A DNA stretch of 12,085 nt from SZUA-186 sp041552135. GTDB lineage: Bacteria > Pseudomonadota > Gammaproteobacteria > UBA9214. Position 1 is the stretch's first letter. The number at the start of each line of letters is the position of its first letter. The stretch is from positions 1 through 12,085 of the forward strand of contig JBFELL010000085.1 of the NCBI GenBank assembly GCA_041552135.1, given 5' to 3'. This document shows positions 4,886-12,085 of the stretch, piece by piece. Under the pieces are notes generated by a model. It searched no databases. It saw only the letters and a list, made by a program, of their open reading frames with translations, and had not been told where the DNA came from. The position numbers were made by a program, and so were the translations under genes.

Positions 4886-5710
4886 TCAGTCCAGCCAGCC
4901 GCCCGTTGCCTGCAGCGGCGCAGGTTTGCCCGGCTCGCTGACCCAGATGGCCACAGCATGGCGATCAGCCAGCCGGGGATCGCCCCCGGGCAGGCGCACG
5001 TCCCAGTGCCCGTTTGCCGCGCCATGCACCTCATGGGCGAGTACGACGAATTCCTGCCTGAGTGTCCTGTTGCGGTTCTCGCCACGCTCGATTGGTGTCT
5101 CTATGCCGAATCCCAGCAGGGCGACATGGAGTTCCAGTGGTCTGGCTGAATCCTGAAACCTGGCCGACAGTTTCTGGTCGCTGATGGTCACCGCCAGGTT
5201 CCCCGGCTCCCTGTCACTGGCACGCGGGTCCAGACGCAATGTCCAGCCACGCCAGTCGCGGCCGTTGGCAAACATGCCGGGGGTATAGACGCTACGGGTC
5301 CTGCCGGCGCGCGCATAGGCGCGCTGTCGTTCGCCATGTGCACTGTCGGCAAGACTGTCCTTCCAGCCGAGGTAATCCCAGTAATCCACATGGAAGGCGA
5401 CCGGGACGGTCTTCGTCCACAGGTCGTCGCTGTCGATATAGGCATTCAGCCAGCGCTCGGCCGGCGGACAACTGCTGCAGCCCTGGGAGGTGTAGAGCTC
5501 GAGCAGGGTGACCTGCGCGACACCGCTGCTGAGAACAAGCTGGGCGGCCGGGGCCGCACTGCCGGCCAGCATGGCGGCTGCAAACAGGATGGCTTTCGCC
5601 ACTGATAGGTTGGTGAACACGCCAGCGCCGGCCGTACCCCCCGCGGCAGCTGCCGTGTGGCAGCATGCGACGCCGGGCGACAACGCCTGTCTGTCAGTTA
5701 CATGAAGCAT
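4886..5710 (-). CDS. Secreted DUF1223 thioredoxin-like protein
   Basis: A DUF1223 family protein (thioredoxin-like fold). Key blocks are VTLLELYTSQGCSSCPPAE with a CxxC pair (Cys78 and Cys81), then VAFHVDYWDYLGWKDSLA and RSVYTPGMFANG. The biochemical role of the family is not established; a periplasmic redox or chaperone-like task is inference. A signal sequence is clear around AKAILFAAAMLAGSAAPAAQ (residues 38-57). The start is uncertain: no candidate has a good ribosome site. The ATG at 5710 gives 274 residues with a long region before the signal core. GTG at 5602 would give 238 residues with a compact signal peptide beginning MAKAILF and fits the usual family length better. It follows the YdiK-like gene by 58 bp on the same strand and may share its message. 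Confidence 0.85.
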   Translation of the reverse strand: MLHVTDRQALSPGVACCHTAAAAGGTAGAGVFTNLSVAKAILFAAAMLAGSAAPAAQLVLSSGVAQVTLLELYTSQGCSSCPPAERWLNAYIDSDDLWTKTVPVAFHVDYWDYLGWKDSLADSAHGERQRAYARAGRTRSVYTPGMFANGRDWRGWTLRLDPRASDREPGNLAVTISDQKLSARFQDSARPLELHVALLGFGIETPIERGENRNRTLRQEFVVLAHEVHGAANGHWDVRLPGGDPRLADRHAVAIWVSEPGKPAPLQATGGWLD

Positions 5711-5724
5711 CCATGAGTTAGTCA

Positions 5725-5754
5725 CCGGATGACACAAAAAATTCCGGCATCCGG
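5725..5754 (-). terminator. Hairpin between the YdiK-like and DUF1223 genes
   Basis: CCGGATG (5725-5731) and CATCCGG (5748-5754) form a perfect 7-bp stem with a 16-nt loop. On the minus strand the T-run lies inside the loop, not after the stem, so it is not a textbook terminator. A smaller CCGG-ATG-CCGG hairpin followed by AATTTTTTG is an alternative. It may partly uncouple the two genes. Confidence 0.3.
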
Positions 5755-5768
5755 GGTCAGGCGCTTCA

Positions 5769-6869
5769 TCAGCTTTCTGCGGGCACTTCCTCCACGGCCT
5801 CCTGGCCGGAGTCCAGCCAGGCGTTGTACAGCGTGTAACCGACCGACAGTACCACGGCCCCGACAAACAGGCCGATGAGGCCTGACATGATCATGCCGCC
5901 AATCGCGCCGAGCAGGATGACCGGCATGGGTATCTCCAGGCCACGCCCCAGCAGCAGCGGCTTGAGGATGTTGTCACTCAGCCCGACCAGCAGGCTCCAT
6001 ATCATGAAGATAACGGCAGGCACCGTGGCGGTGGCGCTGAAGACATAGATGATGATCGGCGCAAGCACGATGAGGGTGGGCAGCTGGATTATTGCCCAGA
6101 GGAGAACCAGCAGCGTCAACAGGCCGGCATAGGGCACGCCCACGACAAGAAAACCGATACCGGCTAGGACCGCCTGGATCAGCGCCACCCCGAGCACGCC
6201 CTGGGCAACGCTGCGGATGGTCGCCCCCGCCATGTCCGCAAATTTACGTCCGTCCTGCGTCCCGACCAGCCTCGCGGACAGCCGCTCGACGGCACGGGTA
6301 CTGCTTCTGGCGTAGACCAGCAGCACCCCGGCGATGATGATGGAGACGATGAACTGCAGGATCGTGGCGCCTGCCCCGGCGGCGGCGGACAGGGCGTACT
6401 TGCCGAGCGCCGCGAGCTGGGGCTTGAACCTGTTGATCGCCTCGCCCAGATTGACAGAGGCGAGGTTCCAGGCGTCATACGTTCTCTGCCCGATCAGCGG
6501 CCAGTCCCTTACCTTGTCCGATGGCGGCGGAATGCTGAGGGTTCCCTCCTGCAGCTGCTCGGCGAGTCGCTGCGAGTTTTCAATGGCCGAGCCCGACAGC
6601 ATGACGGTGGGCGTGATGAGCATCGCCAGCGCGATGAGCGTCATCAGGGTGGCCGCCAGCTTCTGGCGATTACCGAGCAGCGACTGGAATTTCATGAACA
6701 GGGGATAGATGGCCACGGCGATAATCGCCCCCCAGAGGATCACCAGGACAAACGGCTTGACGATATTGAAGCACCATAGCACCAGCAGCACGATCAGGCC
6801 GATGCGTATCGACGCCTCGATGGCCCTGCGCTGAAAGAGCTTGTCTCCCGTGGACACTGTTTCATTCAT
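5769..6869 (-). CDS. AI-2E family permease, YdiK-like
   Basis: A 366-residue inner-membrane protein of the AI-2E transporter family, close in length and layout to E. coli YdiK (370 residues). Hydrophobic segments lie at about residues 22-57 (two helices), 70-92 and 165-188, with a long multi-helix block at 225-350. The conserved C-terminal signature GLSDNILKPLLLGRGLEIPMPVILLGAIGGMIMSGLIGLFVGAVVLSVGY is present. A soluble segment of roughly 70 residues between helices 3 and 4 is typical. Family members include TqsA (AI-2 export) and Na+/H+ antiporters, so the substrate is not defined by similarity alone. The start is firm: GGGGAGGG five bases before the ATG. It lies 87 bp downstream of the channel gene on the same strand with no clear promoter between, so cotranscription is likely. 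Confidence 0.9.
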   Translation of the reverse strand: MNETVSTGDKLFQRRAIEASIRIGLIVLLVLWCFNIVKPFVLVILWGAIIAVAIYPLFMKFQSLLGNRQKLAATLMTLIALAMLITPTVMLSGSAIENSQRLAEQLQEGTLSIPPPSDKVRDWPLIGQRTYDAWNLASVNLGEAINRFKPQLAALGKYALSAAAGAGATILQFIVSIIIAGVLLVYARSSTRAVERLSARLVGTQDGRKFADMAGATIRSVAQGVLGVALIQAVLAGIGFLVVGVPYAGLLTLLVLLWAIIQLPTLIVLAPIIIYVFSATATVPAVIFMIWSLLVGLSDNILKPLLLGRGLEIPMPVILLGAIGGMIMSGLIGLFVGAVVLSVGYTLYNAWLDSGQEAVEEVPAES

Positions 6870-6956
6870 GTCTACCCTCCCCTTGTGAATGGCACTGATA
6901 ACCGGGAAATGCCCCTGACCGCTTCGCTCCCGCAGACAATAGAGGATCCGGCATGA

Positions 6957-7622
6957 CTAGCGGGATGCCTGGTACTCGGACATGCGCACACCGACCAGGC
7001 TGGCCACCAGGACCGCAATGTAGAACACCCCGACGATCGCCTCCGTAAAGGCAAGGAAGCGCGCAACCGGCAGCACCGGGGTGATCTCACCGTACCCCAG
7101 CGTGGTCAGGGTAACAAAGCTGTAATAGACCGCGGCAAAGAAATTCTCGGTCCACTCGGCCTGCTCGAAGCCGCTGAACGCAAATGGCGAGATTTCCGCA
7201 ATCAGCAGATACAGCATTGCCCAGATCAGGCCCAGCAGCAGGTAAATGCAGATCGCGCCGACGATCTTGTTGCCATCAATCGAGCCCGTAAAAAGTACCT
7301 GCCGGGCCACAACCCAGGATGTCCAGACAAAAAAGGCCAGCAGCAACAGCAGGTGCGTGTAACGCAGGCTGGAATAATCCAGCAAGGTACCGGCGACCGC
7401 GAGCAGCAGGACGGCGACCACAAACACGATGCCGGTACGAAAACGCGTTTGTGTTGTGCGGAACCCGAACACCCCCATGGCCAGCATGACGACGGTAGAG
7501 GCCTGGATGATGCGCGACGCCAGCTCCCCGGGGTACTGCTCCACCACGGCCGCGACCAGCAGCATCAACACGAGACCGACCGTCAGGTAGTAAAAATTGT
7601 TCTTTTCCGTTATTGGCTTCAT
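6957..7622 (-). CDS. Six-TM potassium-channel-like membrane protein
   Basis: A 221-residue protein with about six membrane segments and a P-loop between the last two. The selectivity-filter region reads YYSFVTLTTLGYGEITPV, matching the T-x-G-Y-G pattern of K+ channels, with Leu for the usual Val and Glu for the usual Asp (TVGYGD). The first four helices carry no Arg/Lys ladder, so voltage sensing is unlikely. No RCK or cyclic-nucleotide domain follows; the chain ends about a dozen residues after the last helix. It belongs to the ion-channel PF07885-type group. The start at 7622 was chosen because the promoter at 7668-7696 predicts transcription beginning near 7661, which rules out an ATG at 7664; an ATG at 7631 remains possible. 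It is divergent from the efflux operon and probably heads a unit with the YdiK-like permease. Confidence 0.88.
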   Translation of the reverse strand: MKPITEKNNFYYLTVGLVLMLLVAAVVEQYPGELASRIIQASTVVMLAMGVFGFRTTQTRFRTGIVFVVAVLLLAVAGTLLDYSSLRYTHLLLLLAFFVWTSWVVARQVLFTGSIDGNKIVGAICIYLLLGLIWAMLYLLIAEISPFAFSGFEQAEWTENFFAAVYYSFVTLTTLGYGEITPVLPVARFLAFTEAIVGVFYIAVLVASLVGVRMSEYQASR

Positions 7623-7667
7623 TGACAGCATCCGGGACCGGGAGAAATCCCGTGCGCACGCCACCGA

Positions 7668-7696
7668 ACTTTACGCAGGACAACGCCGGATCACAA
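7668..7696 (-). promoter_or_regulatory. Sigma-70 promoter of the channel gene
   Basis: On the minus strand TTGTGA (7691-7696) and TAAAGT (7668-7673) are spaced by exactly 17 bp. The predicted start near 7661 leaves a leader of about 39 nt before the ATG at 7622. No other comparably spaced pair was seen in the divergent spacer on this strand. Confidence 0.6.
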
Positions 7697-7727
7697 GACG
7701 GTGAAGGCGCTGTTTCGCGCCATCTCG

Positions 7728-7755
7728 TCATAATGCAGGGAAAAAATACTATAAT
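7728..7755 (+). promoter_or_regulatory. Candidate promoter of the efflux operon
   Basis: A perfect TATAAT lies at 7750-7755, 51 bp upstream of the outer-membrane-factor ATG. The -35 region is poor (TCATAA at 7728-7733, 16-bp spacing), which suggests an activator may be needed. CAGGG (7736-7740) and CCCTG (7757-7761) form an inverted repeat placed around the -10 hexamer, a possible operator. Confidence 0.45.
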
Positions 7756-7805
7756 GCCCTGGCTGCGAACAGCGAAATCCCTGACAACGACAAGAATCAC
7801 AGGAA

Positions 7806-9461
7806 ATGCCTTCCGCCACGCATAAACCGCCCCGCCGGCAAAACAGCACCACGGCTACCAGCACTCGCAGAATATCGTGCCCTGCGAAGACGGGATTGCC
7901 CTGCAGGCTCCCTGCGGTAGCCGCACTGCTGATCTTCGGCATGACCCTGTCCGGCGGCTGCGCCATGCTGGGTCCCGATTTCACTGCGCCCCAGGCGAGC
8001 ATCAATGCGCAGTGGGATGATCGCGAGACGGCCGGTATCAGCAGGCGGCACGCCGACTACAGTGAGTGGTGGAAGGTGTTCAGTGACCCGGTGCTCGATG
8101 CCCTGATCGCAACCGCCTACGAGCAAAACCTGTCACTGCAGATCGCCGGCCTCAGGGTGCTCGAGGCGCGGGCCCAGCTGGGTGTCATCACCGGCGCGCT
8201 CTACCCCCAGGTACAGCAGGCATCGGGCAGCTACAGCTATAACCGCGGCAGGCAAACCCCGTTGACGGACCAGCACTTCAACGCGGCGGCCGTCGGCTTT
8301 GATGCCGCCTGGGAGCTGGATTTCTGGGGCAAGTTCCGCCGCGGCATTGAATCCGCCGATGCCAGCCTGCTGGCCAGCGTCGCCAGCTATGATGACGTCC
8401 TGGTCACCCTGACGGCGGAGGTCGCCAGAAACTACGTCCTCGTGCGGGTACTGGAGGAACGCATCCGGGTGGCGCAGCAGAATATCGCCATCCAGGAGCG
8501 TTCGCTCGAACTCACGACAAGCCAGTTCGAGTCCGGCTCCGTGACCGAACTGGACATGCAGCAGTCGACCACCCAGCTGCGCAGCACCCAGGCAGCCATC
8601 CCCAACCTGTCGATCTCGCTCGACCGGGCACGCCATGCCCTGAGCATCCTCCTGGGCATGCCGCCGCAGGACCTTGAAGACATGCTGGGCGCCGGCGGCG
8701 ACATACCCACGGCACCGGCCGAGGTGGCGGTGGGCATACCGGCCGAACTGCTGCGCCGCCGACCGGATATCCGCCAGGCGGAACTGCAGGCCGCCGCCCA
8801 GTCCGCCCAGATCGGTATCGCACGTGCCGAGTTGCTGCCGAGCTTTTCCCTGTTCGGCTCCTTCGGCTGGAGTGTCAACGATTCCGGCAGGGATAATCTC
8901 GGCGACCTGTTCGATTCGAACAGTTTCCGCTTTTCCACCGGCCCGTCCTTCCAGTGGAAGATACTCAATTACGGCAGACTGAAGAACCAGGTCCGTGTCC
9001 AGGACGCCCGCCTCGAGCAGTTACTGGTCAATTATGAAAACGCCGTGCTCGGCGCATCCGCCGAGGTAAAGGACGCCATCAGCGGCTTTCTGAATTCGCA
9101 GCTCGAGGCCGGCTACCGGCAGCAGAGCGCCACGGCGGCAAAGCGTTCCTCCGACCTCTCCCAGCTGCAGTACACCGAGGGCATTACGCTCTACCAGAGT
9201 GTGCTCGACACGAACCGCCAGCTGGTGGCACAGCAGGACAGCTACGCCCAGGCCCGCGGCAACATCGCCACCAATCTCATTGCCCTCTACAAGGCCCTGG
9301 GCGGCGGCTGGGAGGCAAGGACCGCTGATGCCTTCGTGCCGGAAGCCACTCGCCGCAAGATGGGCGAGCGCACGGACTGGGGCGACCTGCTGGAGGTCCG
9401 CGACGACAACATCCCGGCCCGCGAACCGGGTACGGACCCGTGGCGCAGACCCGACTGGTGA
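7806..9461 (+). CDS. NodT/OprM-type outer membrane factor lipoprotein
   Basis: A TolC-superfamily outer membrane channel, 551 residues. A lipobox LSGGC (Cys52) follows a hydrophobic stretch AVAALLIFGMTLSGG, so the mature protein is probably a lipid-anchored trimer subunit. Two OEP repeats follow: the first at about residues 90-280 (YEQNLSLQIAGLRVLEARAQLG, FDAAWELDFWGKFRRGIESADA), and the second at 310-500 (GIPAELLRRRPDIRQAELQAAAQSAQIGIARAELLPSFSLFGSFG). The tail after 505 (ERTDWGDLLEV...) is charged and probably periplasmic. The region before the signal core is unusually long (about 35 residues) and AGGA sits only one base before the ATG, so the true start may be a TTG at 7896, which gives a 21-residue signal. 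First gene of a four-gene efflux operon; it provides the outer membrane exit. Confidence 0.94.
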   Translation: MPSATHKPPRRQNSTTATSTRRISCPAKTGLPCRLPAVAALLIFGMTLSGGCAMLGPDFTAPQASINAQWDDRETAGISRRHADYSEWWKVFSDPVLDALIATAYEQNLSLQIAGLRVLEARAQLGVITGALYPQVQQASGSYSYNRGRQTPLTDQHFNAAAVGFDAAWELDFWGKFRRGIESADASLLASVASYDDVLVTLTAEVARNYVLVRVLEERIRVAQQNIAIQERSLELTTSQFESGSVTELDMQQSTTQLRSTQAAIPNLSISLDRARHALSILLGMPPQDLEDMLGAGGDIPTAPAEVAVGIPAELLRRRPDIRQAELQAAAQSAQIGIARAELLPSFSLFGSFGWSVNDSGRDNLGDLFDSNSFRFSTGPSFQWKILNYGRLKNQVRVQDARLEQLLVNYENAVLGASAEVKDAISGFLNSQLEAGYRQQSATAAKRSSDLSQLQYTEGITLYQSVLDTNRQLVAQQDSYAQARGNIATNLIALYKALGGGWEARTADAFVPEATRRKMGERTDWGDLLEVRDDNIPAREPGTDPWRRPDW

Positions 9462-9549
9462 GCACCGGTTACGCCATGAGGTGTAGCCCTCCCGACCACT
9501 GTCGAGGCAGGAGCGCATTGGTTCCCGGGCAAGGCAGCGGAGCAGCAGC

Positions 9550-9768
9550 ATGAACTACGCGGATGTCCCGATGGAAATCGCCATCGGCGGGATCTATTTC
9601 CCGCCCGTCATGTTCGCCATCATCCTCGGCGTGATCGTGGCGGAAGTCACTGGCCGGCTGCTGAACCGGTTCGACCTGACGCGCTTCATCTGGCACCCGC
9701 CGCTGTTCTTCATCGCACTGGCGGTGATCTGCACGCGGCTCGTCGGCCTTTACCTGATACCGATCTAG
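9550..9768 (+). CDS. DUF1656 small inner membrane protein (AaeX-like)
   Basis: A 72-residue protein with two membrane segments: FPPVMFAIILGVIVAEVTGRLL at about residues 17-38 and LFFIALAVICTRLVGLYLIPI at 52-72. The YFPPVMFAIILGVI and WHPPLFFIALAVI motifs are characteristic of DUF1656, the AaeX family found between or beside HlyD and FUSC efflux genes. Its exact function is unknown in the family. The start has GGAG seven bases upstream. It lies 88 bp after the outer membrane factor and 10 bp before the adaptor gene, so it belongs to the efflux operon. Confidence 0.93.
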   Translation: MNYADVPMEIAIGGIYFPPVMFAIILGVIVAEVTGRLLNRFDLTRFIWHPPLFFIALAVICTRLVGLYLIPI

Positions 9769-9778
9769 AGACAAACCC

Positions 9779-10660
9779 ATGGCACACGGCAAAACCCGCT
9801 TCATCCGCTACCTCGTCACCCTGTCGGTTGTCGCGCTTGCCGGCTATACCCTGGCGCGAATGTTCGAGGATTACCTGTTCCAGCCCTGGACGCGCGACGG
9901 CCAGGTGCGCGCCCAGGTCATCAAGATCACCCCACGGGTCAGCGGGCCGATTGTCGAGTTGCCCATCCATGACAACCAGGCCGTAGGCAAGGACGAGCTC
10001 CTGTTCAGGATCGACCCGCGCACCTACGAACTCGCGGTGGAACAGGCCAGGGCCAAGCTCAGGCAGGCAGAGGCCTCGGCGGTGGTGGCACTGGACCAGG
10101 CCGAGCGTGGCAGGGAACTGCACCGCCGGGACAAGGGCGCGATCTCGGAACAGGCATTGATCAGAAAGGAGAACAAGCTGCTGGTGGCCAATGCCGATGT
10201 GGAGGTCGCCCGGGCCAACCTGAACAAGGCCATACTGGACCTGGAATTCACCGAGGTCAGGGCACCGGTCGACGGTTACGTCACCCACCTGAAGCTGCGC
10301 TACGGCACACAGACCGTGGCCAACCAGCCGGCCGTGGCACTGGTCGATGCCGGCAGCTTCTGGGTCCACGGCTTTTTCAAGGAGACCCAGATCCGCAATA
10401 TCCGCCCCGGCAACAAGGCGGTCGTCAAGCTGATGACCTATCCGGACCAGCCGCTGGAGGGCGTTGTTGACAACATGGGCTGGGGTATCGCCCAGAAGGA
10501 CGGCAGTCCCGATGCCGACCTGCTGCCGACCATCAATCCCAGCTTCGACTGGATCCGGCTGGCGCAGCGCATCCCGGTGCGCATCCGGCTCACGCACATA
10601 CCCGAGGGGGTTGATCTGCGCGTCGGCACCACGGCCTCCGTGTTCGTGACGACCGAGTAA
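9779..10660 (+). CDS. HlyD-family periplasmic adaptor (AaeA-like)
   Basis: A 293-residue membrane fusion protein linking the FUSC transporter to the outer membrane channel. One N-terminal membrane anchor lies at about residues 9-27. PWTRDGQVRAQVIKITPRVSGPIVELPIHDNQAVGKDELLFRIDP is the first half of the lipoyl domain. A short alpha-hairpin (about 80-155) follows, rich in Ala, Arg and Glu. Next comes the second lipoyl half with LEFTEVRAPVDGYVTHLKLRYGTQT, then a beta-barrel with SFWVHGFFKETQIRNIRPGNKAVVKL and the late motif DWIRLAQRIPVRIRL. All of these match E. coli AaeA closely in order and spacing. The ATG has only a weak ribosome site, and coupling to the preceding small gene is likely. By analogy it exports aromatic carboxylic acids, but the substrate is not proven here. 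Confidence 0.93.
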   Translation: MAHGKTRFIRYLVTLSVVALAGYTLARMFEDYLFQPWTRDGQVRAQVIKITPRVSGPIVELPIHDNQAVGKDELLFRIDPRTYELAVEQARAKLRQAEASAVVALDQAERGRELHRRDKGAISEQALIRKENKLLVANADVEVARANLNKAILDLEFTEVRAPVDGYVTHLKLRYGTQTVANQPAVALVDAGSFWVHGFFKETQIRNIRPGNKAVVKLMTYPDQPLEGVVDNMGWGIAQKDGSPDADLLPTINPSFDWIRLAQRIPVRIRLTHIPEGVDLRVGTTASVFVTTE

Positions 10661-10693
10661 GCCCGGCGCAAGACAACGGCTGATCCCGCGCCC

Positions 10694-12085
10694 ATGAACC
10701 GGACCATCCAGCTGCAGGAGGCCTTCAAGCTCGCGCTGAGCATGGTGCTGTTTTACTGGCTGGCGCTGTGGATGGACTGGGACCTGCCGAAGTTCGGTGC
10801 CCTGGCGATTGTGGTCATCAGCCTCTCTACCACCGGGGCAAGCATCAACAAGGGCATCATGTGGGTCGTCGGCACCGGCATCGGCGCACTGGCCGGCTTC
10901 GCCCTGCTGTCCGGGTTTGCCCAGTCCCCCGCCGGCTTGCTGCTGGCCGTGGCCGTGTATCTCGTCGTGATCGGCTATTTCATCCAGACGGCCCGCCAGG
11001 GCGACATCTGGTTCAACGCCGGCTTCATGCCCGTGGCCATCTGGGCGTCCAGCTACATGCAGGTCGAGTCAGCGTTCCACATCGCCAATGCACGATTCCT
11101 GGAAACCGCCGCTGGCGTGCTGATCTTCAGCCTGGTCAGCGCCCTCCTCTGGCCACGCACCTCGGGGCAAGCCCTGGCGCAACAGGGCCAGGCGATCTGG
11201 GATGGCTTCACAGAGCTGTTCGGGCAGTATCGCCGGCAGCTCGCGGGGGAATTACCGTCGACCGGGGCCGTGAAACTGCGCACCGGGCTTGCCGGGGATT
11301 ACCAGCAGATGCTGACCACCCTGCAAGCCGCCTACAGCGACACCCCGGTCGTGCTGGCGCGCAAACAGGCCTGGGAGCTGCTGCGCACGGACCTGCGGCT
11401 GTTCGGCAATGCGCAGGAACTGTGGCGCGAGAGTATCGATGACTGCCGCAAGCTGGATCTGCACACCCTGCTGCCCGGACTGGATGCAGCCCTGGATATC
11501 CTGGCGCAACGGCTCAGGTACGGCAGTACCCTCTGGCAGCCAGCGGAACACGATGCGGGTGCAGACGTGGCAGATGACCACGCACTCATGGCACCGATCG
11601 ACACGGACATCGATGCCGGGGCTGCCGGGAGCCTGTCAGCCTTCGAGCATGCCGCCGTGATGAACTTTGTCGGGCAACTGCGGATCCTGGACCGAAGCAG
11701 CCGCAGCCTGCTGCAGACGCTGCAGGTCCTGGCACAGAGACAACCCCTGGACAGCCTGCGCGAGCGAACAGGGGAACCTGACCCCTACCGGCCGTCGCGC
11801 TGGAACCCTGAACGCCTCATCGCGGCCCTGTTCCCGGCCGTGTGCTGGACGGTTGCCTGGCTGTTCTGGTTTTACGTTGAACCCCCGGGCGGGCCGGCCA
11901 TCCCGATGATGGCCGCGGCCTTCAGCCTGTCCATGGTCATGGCGCCGGTCAATCTGCTCGGACTGCTGATCGTGCTGCTGTTGAGCATGTTCATCACCGT
12001 GGCGCCGGTCTACATGTTTGTCATGCCGGCACTGGACTCCGGTTTTGCCCTGCTGGCGCTGCTGTTTGTCTACACCGTCATATTC
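10694..12085 (+). CDS. FUSC-family transporter (AaeB-like), cut by window end
   Basis: An open frame of 464 codons runs from the ATG at 10694 to the last base with no stop, so the 3' part is missing; full-length relatives have about 650-700 residues. The N-terminal block of about six helices (residues 10-155) contains MDWDLPKFGALAIVVISLSTTGASINKG and GNIWFN-like QGDIWFNAGFMPVAIW, typical of FUSC/AaeB proteins. A soluble central region follows (about 160-375). Then a second helical block starts at about 375 (LIAALFPAVCWTVAWLFWFYVEPPGGPAIPMMAAAFSLSMVMAP), as expected for the duplicated fold. It is the inner-membrane pump of the operon. It starts 33 bp after the adaptor gene with no good ribosome site. 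The start codon is otherwise supported by family alignment at the N-terminus. Confidence 0.92.
   Translation, partial: MNRTIQLQEAFKLALSMVLFYWLALWMDWDLPKFGALAIVVISLSTTGASINKGIMWVVGTGIGALAGFALLSGFAQSPAGLLLAVAVYLVVIGYFIQTARQGDIWFNAGFMPVAIWASSYMQVESAFHIANARFLETAAGVLIFSLVSALLWPRTSGQALAQQGQAIWDGFTELFGQYRRQLAGELPSTGAVKLRTGLAGDYQQMLTTLQAAYSDTPVVLARKQAWELLRTDLRLFGNAQELWRESIDDCRKLDLHTLLPGLDAALDILAQRLRYGSTLWQPAEHDAGADVADDHALMAPIDTDIDAGAAGSLSAFEHAAVMNFVGQLRILDRSSRSLLQTLQVLAQRQPLDSLRERTGEPDPYRPSRWNPERLIAALFPAVCWTVAWLFWFYVEPPGGPAIPMMAAAFSLSMVMAPVNLLGLLIVLLLSMFITVAPVYMFVMPALDSGFALLALLFVYTVIF

Noticed and set aside
4664..5149. A 161-residue plus-strand reading frame across the tRNA-Ser gene
   Set aside because: It begins beside and translates through the antisense of the tRNA (the familiar RGRDSNPR peptide) and then overlaps the DUF1223 gene; it is an artefact.
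9710..10597. Long minus-strand reading frame opposite the HlyD-family adaptor
   Set aside because: The opposite strand encodes a clear AaeA-like protein with all motifs; the antisense frame has none.
10768..11442. 224-residue plus-strand frame within the FUSC gene
   Set aside because: It is out of frame with the FUSC protein, which reads continuously from 10694 to the window end with family motifs.
1..12085. CRISPR array, insertion sequence or integrase gene
   Set aside because: No regularly spaced direct repeats and no transposase or recombinase motifs were seen on either strand.

Overview
The window looks like chromosomal DNA of a GC-rich (about 60% by eye) gammaproteobacterium. The protein-coding content (exonuclease I, a YdiK-type AI-2E family permease, an Aae-type FUSC efflux operon, a GraTA/HigBA-type toxin-antitoxin pair) and the tRNA-Ser(GGA) gene all fit that group. 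A Chromatiales-like sulfur or environmental lineage is plausible, but the sequence alone does not prove it. All assignments rest on reading motifs and translations; no database search was done.

Left part (1-3492): sbcB (exonuclease I, +) converges on a small exported alpha-crystallin/Hsp20-like protein gene (-), which lies behind pcm (protein-L-isoaspartate methyltransferase, -). A NUDIX hydrolase gene (+) diverges from pcm. These are repair and maintenance functions: DNA ends, damaged proteins, damaged or signalling nucleotides.

Middle part (3493-4705): a more AT-rich, accessory-looking stretch. It holds a higBA-type toxin-antitoxin operon whose promoter is covered by two exactly abutting 17-bp palindromes. 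It also holds a 438-bp gene-free stretch with an 11-bp inverted repeat, and short copies of a tRNA T-arm motif on either side of higBA. The stretch lies just beyond the 3' end of a tRNA-Ser(GGA) gene (4706-4796, -), a classic integration site, although no integrase and no complete att duplication is visible.

Right-centre (4797-7622, all -): a 6-TM potassium-channel-like protein, a YdiK/AI-2E family permease and a secreted DUF1223 thioredoxin-like protein, in that transcription order. The channel has a good sigma-70 promoter.

Right end (7750-12085, +): a complete tripartite efflux operon. It encodes a NodT/OprM-type outer membrane lipoprotein, a DUF1656 small membrane protein (AaeX-like), an HlyD-family adaptor (AaeA-like) and a FUSC-family inner membrane transporter (AaeB-like, cut by the window end). 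Together these should form a channel from cytoplasm or periplasm to the outside, by analogy for aromatic carboxylic acids or similar amphiphiles. No AaeR-like regulator is adjacent.

No wholly new system is evident. The most unusual items are the exported Hsp20-like protein, the palindrome-covered and apparently leaderless higBA promoter, and the tRNA-adjacent mini-island with T-arm fragments and an unexplained inverted repeat.
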